From positions 1 through 37,183 of the forward strand of contig JAIKZF010000038.1 of NCBI GenBank assembly GCA_024682455.1: 37,183 bases of DNA. The letters run 5' to 3'. Origin of the DNA: Ruminiclostridium sp. GTDB taxonomy: Bacteria; Bacillota; Clostridia; Oscillospirales; Ruminococcaceae. The notes under the pieces are model-generated. The model made no database searches. It saw nothing but the letters and a program-made list of their open reading frames with translations, and was not told the DNA's origin. Positions 1-7,737 of the stretch are shown here, piece by piece (within the stretch, counting starts at the first letter, position 1; every line of letters begins with the position of its first letter). The position numbers and the translations under genes were made by a program.

Positions 1-117
1 TTGAAAAGAGAAAATGAGATAGCCGCGTCGGATACAAGGAAAGCCGACGAAGCCGGGCTGGCGCCCGGTTAGGAGGTTTGACGCAGTAGACGGCGTGGAT
101 AGCTCCTTTTCTCTCAA
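1..117. other. Structured inverted-repeat-bounded element (candidate ncRNA or repeat)
   Basis: The ends are imperfect inverted repeats (TTGAAAAGAGAAAATGAG and CTCCTTTTCTCTCAA). Internal stems are CGTCGG/CCGACG and CCGGGC-TGGC-GCCCGG. The left boundary may be cut by the window edge. Confidence 0.4.
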
Positions 118-2210
118 ATTGGGTTTTTAGAGGTTCCCTTAAGATAATTTCTCATGCTTGCGACGCCTATCGCTATCGTGGATGAATTATGCAGGAACGC
201 CGATGTCGCGGGCGGCAGGACTCCAGCCGCTCCGAGGATTATCAGCCCGAGATTGAAGCCGATTATAGCGCGGTAGTTGGCGTGTATGCGCTTCATAAGC
301 TCCGCGCTTATTTTTCGCAATGTCAGCAGGCAATACAGGTCGTCGGCTGAAATGGTTATATCCGCGATCTCGCGCGCTATCGCAGCGCCTGTGCTTATCG
401 CGATACCCGCGTCCGCCTCGGACAGCGCAGGAGAGTCGTTCACGCCGTCGCCTATCATTATCACCCTGCGGCCGGAGGCGTGCTCTTTTTTCACGAACGC
501 AGCCTTGTCCTCGGGGAGAACTTCATAATAGAATTCATCGACCCCGACCTTCGCCGCGACAGCCTCGGCGGTACGCCTGCTGTCGCCGGTCATCATCACG
601 ACTTTTGATGTCCCGAGCTTTTTCAGCCCCGATATCACATCGGCAGCCTCCGTTCTCAGCGGATCCTCGATACAGATAACAGCGGCGAGCTTTCCCCCTA
701 CCGCAAGGAACAGATGCGAGTATTCGGCGGTAAGCCCGTTCAGCTTGCTTTCGTCGCCCTCCGGCACCTGAGCTCCCTCGTCCTCGAAAACGAAATGATA
801 GCTTCCGATCACGGCTTTCTCGCCGTCGATAGAGCTTGAGATACCGTGCGCGACAACGTACTGCACGGCCGAATGCTTCTCCTCATGGAACAGCCCGCGC
901 TTCTCGGCTTCGTTCACGACAGCGCTCGCTATCGAGTGCGGGTAATGCTCTTCAAGGCACGCCGCGAGCCGCAGACACTCGCTCTCGTCACAGCCTCCGA
1001 ATGTCACGATCTTTGCGACTCTCGGCTCGGCGTGAGTGAGCGTACCGGTCTTGTCGAATACTATCGTTTCAGCCTCCGCGACAGCTTCGAGGAACCTGCC
1101 GCCCTTGACGGTGATTCCGTGAGTGCTGCTCTCGCGCATTGCGGAAATGACCGAAACGGGCATAGCAAGCTTAAGTGCGCAGGAAAAATCCACCATAAGT
1201 ATCGACAGCGCTTTCGTGGCGTTTCGCGTCAGCAGATATGTCAGCAGCGTGCCTCCGAGACTGTACGGAACGAGCCTGTCGGCGAGGTGGGCAGCCTTGC
1301 TTTCCGCCTCGGATTTCAGCTTTTCCGACTCCTCGATCATCTTCACGATGCGGTCGTATTTACCGCTGCCGGAGGTCTTGTCAACGCTGATGATCACGCT
1401 GCCGTCCTCGACCACGGTACCCGCGTATACGTAGCTTCCGGGCTTCTTGTGGACCGGCATAGCCTCGCCTGTCATCGACGCCTGATTCACCTCGGCTTCA
1501 CCGTGTATCACCTTGCCGTCGAGCGGTATCATACCGCCCGTGCGGACTATGATCTCGTCGCCCGCGGAAACCGAGTTTATCGGGACAAGTATCTCCGTGT
1601 CCGCGGTTTTCAGCCACACCTTGTCAACTCCGAGCGACATCGTGCGCGCAAGATCGTCTACCGAGCGCTTGTGCGTCCACTCTTCGAGCAGCTCGCCGAT
1701 CTTAAGCAGGAACATCACCGATGACGCTGTCTTCGTATCCCGGCGTATCAGCGAAACGACTATCGCAGTCGCGTCGAGTATCGCGACTTCGATCTTTCCC
1801 TTCACGATACAGCGGAGAGCTTCACGGACGTATTTCAGCGCCTTGATGACCGCGAGACCGAACCTCACCGGAGCGGGGATCAGCAGCTTGCTCACATATC
1901 TTTTCGATATCTCGAATATCAGCTTATCCTCGAACCTGCGGTCAAGCTCGCGGCCCGAATGCTCTGGTACGAGCGCGTTCGCCGCTTCGTCATCGTATGA
2001 GAAGCCCGCGAGCGCCGTTACAACCTCGGAGCGCTTACCGCTGTATTTTATCACTGCGTCGCCCGTCCTGTCGAACACCTTCACAGCGGTGACAAACGGC
2101 TTCGCGCGCAGATATATTTCGAGAATATCGGCCTGTCTGAAGCTCATGCGGGGCTGCATGATATGTACTCTCAGCCTCCCCCGCGATTCATGCAGTATCC
2201 GGCATCTCAT
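114..2210 (-). CDS. Heavy-metal (P1B-type) translocating P-type ATPase
   Basis: 698 aa. DKTGTLT phosphorylation motif, TGEAMP, MTGDSRRTAEAVA and GDGVNDSPAL. N-terminal HMA_2-like region. Membrane motif is DFSCALKLAMP. Confidence 0.93.
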   Translation of the reverse strand: MRCRILHESRGRLRVHIMQPRMSFRQADILEIYLRAKPFVTAVKVFDRTGDAVIKYSGKRSEVVTALAGFSYDDEAANALVPEHSGRELDRRFEDKLIFEISKRYVSKLLIPAPVRFGLAVIKALKYVREALRCIVKGKIEVAILDATAIVVSLIRRDTKTASSVMFLLKIGELLEEWTHKRSVDDLARTMSLGVDKVWLKTADTEILVPINSVSAGDEIIVRTGGMIPLDGKVIHGEAEVNQASMTGEAMPVHKKPGSYVYAGTVVEDGSVIISVDKTSGSGKYDRIVKMIEESEKLKSEAESKAAHLADRLVPYSLGGTLLTYLLTRNATKALSILMVDFSCALKLAMPVSVISAMRESSTHGITVKGGRFLEAVAEAETIVFDKTGTLTHAEPRVAKIVTFGGCDESECLRLAACLEEHYPHSIASAVVNEAEKRGLFHEEKHSAVQYVVAHGISSSIDGEKAVIGSYHFVFEDEGAQVPEGDESKLNGLTAEYSHLFLAVGGKLAAVICIEDPLRTEAADVISGLKKLGTSKVVMMTGDSRRTAEAVAAKVGVDEFYYEVLPEDKAAFVKKEHASGRRVIMIGDGVNDSPALSEADAGIAISTGAAIAREIADITISADDLYCLLTLRKISAELMKRIHANYRAIIGFNLGLIILGAAGVLPPATSAFLHNSSTIAIGVASMRNYLKGTSKNPI

Positions 2211-2485
2211 GCTTCATCAGCGGGAGCTTCTTCGCTCTCGTCCCCGATGATTTCATCGTCCTCCGCGTCACGCTTTTCGTTGATATCGCGGGCTTCCGCG
2301 AGAATATCACCGCAGCCCTCGCGCACCTTTGTCGCCTGCGTCATAACGCAGTCCTTCGCGCGGATAACGGCAGCTGTCGTGTGGGCATATACCGTTCTTG
2401 CCTCCTTCGACGAAAGTATCTTCACTCCGGCTGTCCCAATCAGAAAGCCTCCCGCAAGCAATGCTATGTTCTTTAACGCACTCAT
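2207..2485 (-). CDS. DUF6110-like small membrane-associated protein
   Basis: 92 aa (MSALKNIALLAGGFLIGTAGVKILSSKEARTVYAHTTAAVIRAKDCVM). It overlaps the ATPase start by ATGA, suggesting translational coupling. Confidence 0.75.
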   Translation of the reverse strand: MSALKNIALLAGGFLIGTAGVKILSSKEARTVYAHTTAAVIRAKDCVMTQATKVREGCGDILAEARDINEKRDAEDDEIIGDESEEAPADEA

Positions 2486-2516
2486 TGTTCATTCTTCCTT
2501 TCGATATTTCATTTTA

Positions 2517-2530
2517 TTAGCGTCTGCTAA
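2517..2530. promoter_or_regulatory. Operator-like palindrome TTAGCGTCTGCTAA
   Basis: Matches TTAG-N6-CTAA, which is also present at 2544-2557 and 2645-2658. Confidence 0.55.
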
Positions 2531-2542
2531 CCATTGTATGGC

Positions 2543-2558
2543 GTTAGTCTCGCCTAAC
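2543..2558. promoter_or_regulatory. Operator-like palindrome GTTAGTCTCGCCTAAC
   Basis: GTTAG-N6-CTAAC palindrome of the same family, upstream of the DUF6110/ATPase operon. Confidence 0.6.
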
Positions 2559-2614
2559 TTTAATTACTATATCACCAATTTTTAAAAAAGTCAAGAGAAT
2601 TTTCAAAAAATATC

Positions 2615-2643
2615 TTGAATTACGACAAAATACGTGTTATAAT
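2615..2643 (+). promoter_or_regulatory. Sigma-A promoter for the ZIP gene
   Basis: TTGAAT - 17 bp - TATAAT. Confidence 0.7.
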
Positions 2644-2659
2644 GTTAGCAATGACTAAC
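2644..2659. promoter_or_regulatory. Operator-like palindrome GTTAGCAATGACTAAC overlapping the predicted start site
   Basis: GTTAG-N6-CTAAC immediately after the -10 box of the ZIP promoter. Confidence 0.6.
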
Positions 2660-2721
2660 CTGCGGTCTGATACAGGTCTCCCGCAAAAAAGCGGTGAACA
2701 CCAAATGAAAAGCAAACGGAA

Positions 2722-3510
2722 GTGAAAGATATGACCGGACTTATAGAAGGCGTCCTGATACCGTTTCTCGGCACATCACTAGGAGCGGCGTGCGTGTTCC
2801 CGATGAAGGAGCAGCCCGGAGTTACTGTGCAGCGCATACTCACCGGTTTCGCGGCGGGTGTGATGACAGCGGCAAGCGTATGGAGCCTGCTTATCCCTGC
2901 GATAGAGCAAAGCGGCGAAGCTATGGGAAAGCTCGCGTTCCTGCCCGCAGCCGTCGGGTTTCTGCTCGGTATCGCGTTCCTGCTCCTGCTCGACAGGCTT
3001 ATACCGCACCTGCACATGAACAGCGACAAGGCGGAGGGCCTGCGCTCTAAGCTGCCGAAAAACATAATGATGCTGCTTGCCGTAACTCTGCACAACATTC
3101 CGGAGGGAATGGCGGTCGGAGTGGTCTACGCGGGCGCAATATACGGCGGTGGGATGTCGGCTTCTGCGGCGCTCGCGCTTGCGATAGGCATTGCGATACA
3201 GAATTTCCCTGAAGGCGCGATAATCTCAATGCCGCTCAAAGCCGAGGGAATGAGCAAGGGCAAGGCTTTCGCGGCTGGCGTGATCTCCGGCGCGGTAGAG
3301 CCCGTCGGAGCGCTCCTGACCGTTGCCGCGGCAGGGCTGATAGTCCCCGCGATGCCGTATCTTCTCAGCTTCGCGGCGGGCGCTATGATCTATGTCGTGG
3401 TCGAGGAGCTGATACCCGAAATGTCCGCGGGAGAACATTCCAACGTCGGCACGATAGCCTTCGCGGCGGGCTTTACAGCAATGATGATACTCGATGTCGC
3501 GCTCGGATAA
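2722..3510 (+). CDS. ZIP family metal transporter
   Basis: 262 aa. HNIPEGMAVGVVYAG and QNFPEGAIISMPL are the typical ZIP metal-binding TM4/TM5 motifs. Confidence 0.93.
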   Translation: MKDMTGLIEGVLIPFLGTSLGAACVFPMKEQPGVTVQRILTGFAAGVMTAASVWSLLIPAIEQSGEAMGKLAFLPAAVGFLLGIAFLLLLDRLIPHLHMNSDKAEGLRSKLPKNIMMLLAVTLHNIPEGMAVGVVYAGAIYGGGMSASAALALAIGIAIQNFPEGAIISMPLKAEGMSKGKAFAAGVISGAVEPVGALLTVAAAGLIVPAMPYLLSFAAGAMIYVVVEELIPEMSAGEHSNVGTIAFAAGFTAMMILDVALG

Positions 3511-3853
3511 AAGGAAAGATATGAAGACGGCCGCGGGATCAAAAGCCTCCGACCGCGACCCGTACTCGTGGGACGCGAAGCTTCCGTTTTTTGTGCGTAA
3601 ATACACTCTCGCTAGCGGAGGTCCGTACTGCGACTGCGGGTATAAAAAAACTCCGCGCTCGTTGCTCCCGACCGAGAAAATTTCACGGACGAATTTAAAC
3701 GCATATACAAACTCCCGCCGCTCGGGCAATATCAACGGGACGATCCGTTTTCATAATGATCCCGAAAACAGATAAAGCATGGTATCGGCGCAGAGCCCTC
3801 GTCACCGTTAATATCCGGGTAAGCTTTGCGCAAATTTTAGTTTTCTTCTCCTA

Positions 3854-3882
3854 TTGCCTTTTTCTTCTTTATATGATATAAT
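3854..3882 (+). promoter_or_regulatory. Sigma-A promoter
   Basis: TTGCCT - 17 bp - TATAAT upstream of the 4022 ORF. Confidence 0.6.
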
Positions 3883-4021
3883 AAACTGATAACAACTCCT
3901 TTTTAATGTGTCCGCCGCAGCGATAGATATAAAAGCAAGATGCGAAAAGCCTTGTCACAGAACGCTGCTTTGACGGCACCCGTGAAAAAGCGTGAGAAAA
4001 TAAAAAGCGGGAGGAAGAAAA

Positions 4022-4972
4022 ATGAAGAAAAAACCCGGAGTTTTCGCGGCTGTGCTTATTGCTGCCGTGCTGCTGATATGCACGGGCGCGTCCGCGTTCG
4101 ACGCCAATGACTACGACTACGGCGGAGGCGGTGGTTACAGCTATGACTACGGCGGAGGCGGCGATTACAGCTATGACTACGGCGGCAGCTCATGGGACGA
4201 CGATGACGACTATCATTCATCATCGGGCAGCTCAAGTGGCGAATATACATGGCAGGATATGCTGACAACGGTAATAATCCTTGTTGTGGTGATCGGAGGC
4301 GGCGGTATATGGGCTTCAATACCGAGCAAGTCGAAGGGCGGCAAAACTCCCGCGACTCCGCGCAGTCCAAAGAACGTTCAGGTACCCAATCGCACTACGG
4401 AAATACGCAATGCCGCTCTGCAGTTTGATCCGTCCTTCAGCAGCGAGCAGATGATGACATTCGCGCAGAACACCTTTATCGCTGTACAGAACGCGTGGTG
4501 CGCGAAGGATCTTGAGCCTGTGCGCGGCCTTATGCACAATAACCTGTTCAACACGACGAGCCGGCAGGTACAGGCAAAGATCGACCAGCACGTGACTTAT
4601 CACTACGAGAACTACACTTTCAGGAACGTATACCTGACAAGCTACGTCCGTGACAGCGATTACGAGTACATGACGGTATATCTGAACACCGAATATATCG
4701 ACTATCAGACCGACGACAACACCGGCGCTGTCATTAAGGGCGACAAGACCACCATGTGGAAGATGCGCTACCTTATGAAGTTCATGCGCAGCACCGCAAG
4801 ACCCGCCTCCGGACAGGGCACCTGCCCGAACTGCGGAGCTCCGCTCGAGATCGCAAGTACCGGAAAGTGCGTCTACTGCGGCTCGACCGTTACGACAAGC
4901 AGCTTCGACTGGCTGCTCTGCGATTTCACCACAGTCCGCGCCGATACCAAGGACGACGGCATCAGGATCTGA
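4022..4972 (+). CDS. Exported/membrane Tim44-like domain protein with C-terminal zinc ribbon
   Basis: Signal peptide, DYGGGG(Y/D)YSY repeats, TM segment TVIILVVVIGGGGIW, Tim44-like domain, CPNCGAPLEIASTGKCVYCGSTV zinc ribbon. Confidence 0.75.
   Translation: MKKKPGVFAAVLIAAVLLICTGASAFDANDYDYGGGGGYSYDYGGGGDYSYDYGGSSWDDDDDYHSSSGSSSGEYTWQDMLTTVIILVVVIGGGGIWASIPSKSKGGKTPATPRSPKNVQVPNRTTEIRNAALQFDPSFSSEQMMTFAQNTFIAVQNAWCAKDLEPVRGLMHNNLFNTTSRQVQAKIDQHVTYHYENYTFRNVYLTSYVRDSDYEYMTVYLNTEYIDYQTDDNTGAVIKGDKTTMWKMRYLMKFMRSTARPASGQGTCPNCGAPLEIASTGKCVYCGSTVTTSSFDWLLCDFTTVRADTKDDGIRI
4115..4189 (+). repeat. 30-bp in-frame tandem repeat (GACTACGGCGGAGGCGGyGrTTACAGCTAT)
   Basis: Two full copies plus a half copy, encoding DYGGGGxYSY. 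Confidence 0.75.
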
Positions 4973-5002
4973 CCGAGACCGTCTCGCTTTCCGAAATAAA
5001 AG

Positions 5003-5042
5003 AAGCTCTGCTCCCCCTATCCCGGAGGAGCAGAGCTTTTTA
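5003..5042. terminator. Bidirectional intrinsic terminator
   Basis: AGCTCTGCTCC...GGAGCAGAGCT stem followed by a T tract, between convergent genes. Confidence 0.85.
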
Positions 5043-5046
5043 TGTT

Positions 5047-7218
5047 TCAGTTAAGTCCCTTCATAGTCAGCGAAATGCGGTTTTTCTTGGTGTCTATCCC
5101 GAGTATGCGCACATTCACCACGTCGCCCACCTTTACGACATCGAGCGGGTGCTTGACGTACTTGTTGCTCATATGCGAGATATGGACGAGACCGTCCTGA
5201 TGCACGCCGATATCCACGAACGCCCCGAAATCAGTCAGGTTGCGCACCGTGCCTTTCAGCTCCATACCCTCTTTCAGGCTGTTTATGTCCACAACGTCCG
5301 TGCGGAGCATGGGCTTGGGGAGTTCGTCGCGGGGGTCGCGGCCGGGCTTCATCAGTTCCTTTATCATATCGGTCAGGGTCATGGTGCCTACGCCCGTTTC
5401 CTCGGCGACCTTCGCCGTTCCGAGCTTCTTTACGGCGGCGTTTATCTTCTCGGCGGCGAGCTTCGAGCTGTCGCCCTTAAGGTCGGCCTCCGTCACGCCG
5501 GAGAGAGCGAGCAGTTTACGCGCAGCCTCATAGCTTTCGGGGTGCACGGCGGTATCGTCGAGAGGCTCCCTGCCGTCCCGCACGCGCAGAAAGCCCGCGC
5601 ACTGCTCAAAGGTCTTCTTGCCGAGCTTCGCTACCTTAAGGAGCTCTTTTCTGTCGGTGAAGCCTCCGTTTTCCTCGCGGTAGGCGACGATGTTCTTCGC
5701 AATGCCGGAATTAATGCCCGCGACATAGGAAAGCAGAGCAACAGACGCGGTGTTCACGTCCACGCCGACATTGTTCACGCAGTCCTCCACCACGCCTCCG
5801 AGAGCCTCGGAGAGCTGTGCGGGCGGCATATCATGCTGGTACTGTCCCACGCCGATCGCCTTGGGCTCTATCTTGACAAGCTCCGACAGCGGATCCTGCA
5901 GACGGCGCGCTATCGAAACGGCGCTCCTTACGGTCACATCGAAGTCCGGGAACTCTTCCTGCGCGAGCTTGCTTGCCGAGTATACGCTGGCACCCGCCTC
6001 GGACACCACCATATAGCTTACCGGCAGCCCTGTGTCGTGTATCATGTCCGCGATGAATACCTCGCTCTCGTGGCTTGCGGTGCCGTTTCCTATGGAGATA
6101 GCGGTGATACCGTACTTCTTTATGAGAGAGGTGAGCTTTGCGCGGGATTCGGCGGTCTTATTCTGCGGCATCGTGGGATAGACGACCGTATGGTCGAGCA
6201 CCTTGCCGGTCTCGTCAACGACGGCTATCTTGCAGCCCGTTCTGTAGCCCGGGTCGAAGCCCATGGTCACCATGCCCTTTACGGGAGGCTGCATCAGGAG
6301 CTGGCGCAGATTGTCGCCGAACACCTTTATCGCGGCTGTGCAGGCCTTTTCCGTGAGGTCGTTCCTGACTCTGCGCTCTATCGAGGGGTGGATGAGGCGC
6401 TTATAGGCGTCCGCCGCAGCCTGCTCCACCAGGTCGGAGTTCTTGTTTCCGGCGTTGCCGGTGATGTAGCGGCTGTTTATGGTAGCGATCATCTCGTCGG
6501 TATCCACCTCAACGGCGACCTTCAGCACGCCCTCGCGCTCGCCGCGGTCTACGGCAAGGATACGGTGCGTGGGTATTTTCGTCACCGACTCGCGGAAATC
6601 GAAGTATATCTCATATACCGACTGATTTTCCGTCTCGGCGTCGGTCTTTTTCGAGTTGATAAGGGCGTGGCGGTCATAGAGTCCGCCGAGTATCTTGCGG
6701 ATCTCGGGGTCGTCGGAGATGTTTTCGGCAATTATGTCGAGAGCTCCGGCTATGGCGTCCTCGGCAGAGGCAACGCCCTTTTCCTCGTTTATGTACTGCT
6801 TAGCCTCGGCGTAAGGATCGTCCTTGGACTGGGCGAGTATGAACTCCGCGAGAGGCTCCAGCCCCTTCTCCTTCGCTATGCCGGCACGAGTCTTCTTTTT
6901 CGGCTTATAGGGACGGTAGATATCCTCGACCGCGGCGAGAGTCACGGCTTCGGCGAGGTCTTTTTCAATCTCCTCGGTCATTTTTCCGAGGGACTCTATT
7001 GATTCGCGGACCTCCTCCTTGCGCTTTTCGAGATTGCGCAGGTATGTCAGGCGCTCCGACAGCTCACGAAGCACCACATCGTCGAGAGCTCCGGTCGCTT
7101 CCTTTCTGTACCTTGCTATGAAGGGTATGGTATTACCCTCGTCGAGCAGCTTGACTGCCGCCTCCGCCTGTGTCGGGCGTATTTTCAGTTCTTCCGATAT
7201 CTGTTTTACAATATCCAT
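5047..7218 (-). CDS. tex: Tex family transcription accessory / S1 RNA-binding protein
   Basis: 723 aa. FIARYRKEATGALDD, GMVTMGFDPGYRTGCK, SVYSASKLAQEEFPDFDVTVRSAVSIARRLQDPLSELVKIEPKAIGVGQYQHD, and a C-terminal S1 domain. Confidence 0.97.
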   Translation of the reverse strand: MDIVKQISEELKIRPTQAEAAVKLLDEGNTIPFIARYRKEATGALDDVVLRELSERLTYLRNLEKRKEEVRESIESLGKMTEEIEKDLAEAVTLAAVEDIYRPYKPKKKTRAGIAKEKGLEPLAEFILAQSKDDPYAEAKQYINEEKGVASAEDAIAGALDIIAENISDDPEIRKILGGLYDRHALINSKKTDAETENQSVYEIYFDFRESVTKIPTHRILAVDRGEREGVLKVAVEVDTDEMIATINSRYITGNAGNKNSDLVEQAAADAYKRLIHPSIERRVRNDLTEKACTAAIKVFGDNLRQLLMQPPVKGMVTMGFDPGYRTGCKIAVVDETGKVLDHTVVYPTMPQNKTAESRAKLTSLIKKYGITAISIGNGTASHESEVFIADMIHDTGLPVSYMVVSEAGASVYSASKLAQEEFPDFDVTVRSAVSIARRLQDPLSELVKIEPKAIGVGQYQHDMPPAQLSEALGGVVEDCVNNVGVDVNTASVALLSYVAGINSGIAKNIVAYREENGGFTDRKELLKVAKLGKKTFEQCAGFLRVRDGREPLDDTAVHPESYEAARKLLALSGVTEADLKGDSSKLAAEKINAAVKKLGTAKVAEETGVGTMTLTDMIKELMKPGRDPRDELPKPMLRTDVVDINSLKEGMELKGTVRNLTDFGAFVDIGVHQDGLVHISHMSNKYVKHPLDVVKVGDVVNVRILGIDTKKNRISLTMKGLN

Positions 7219-7667
7219 TTTCTCTCTCCTTCTGCGCGGTCACCGTTTGCGGAAATACGGCAAAGGGCTGTCTGTCCGCTTCGCAGCTTTTGTAATCAAT
7301 GACAATATATTATAGCATATAATCGAAAAAAAAGCAATGGGAGAAGTAAATATTGTTCTCCGCAAAGCTGCCGGAGGAAATATCGGCGGCGCGGGCTCCG
7401 CGCTTATAGCATACTTTATCGCAGATCGCAGGCTTTTTACGCCCCGGGAAAAACGGCAAAAAATGTCAATACCAAATCAGGGACACTTTGTCCTACAGCG
7501 GCGTTTTTGTAAATAATACCAAAAAGCGAAAAGTGAGAACAAGCTCCGGCGGCCGCATTTTCCGATCAATTGTAATTTCATTCCCCGCTCCGGTGCGCCC
7601 CAAGCGGCATCTGGTCAATATCGGGGACAGTTCGACGCGCCGGGAGCGCTTTGTGCCCTTTGACAAA

Positions 7668-7695
7668 TGACATAAAAACCAAAATGTGGTATAAT
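7668..7695 (+). promoter_or_regulatory. Sigma-A promoter
   Basis: TGACAT - 16 bp - TATAAT upstream of the AAA+ gene. Confidence 0.5.
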
Positions 7696-7737
7696 AAAAG
7701 CACGATAAAAAAAGGAACAGAAACGGAGGAACGAATC

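Noticed and set aside
846-1724. 292-aa plus-strand ORF, and 1513..2250
   Set aside because: Antisense shadows of the P-type ATPase with no domain signature.
3494-3775. 93-aa ORF after the ZIP gene (or ATG 3522, MKTAAGSKASDRDPYSWDAKL...)
   Set aside because: There is a plausible Shine-Dalgarno (AAAGGAAAG), but no recognisable family and low-confidence coding character. Left as undecided rather than called.
4756-7002. 748-aa plus-strand ORF
   Set aside because: Antisense to tex, whose frame carries all Tex motifs. The plus frame has no recognisable domain and is typical of a GC-biased shadow ORF.
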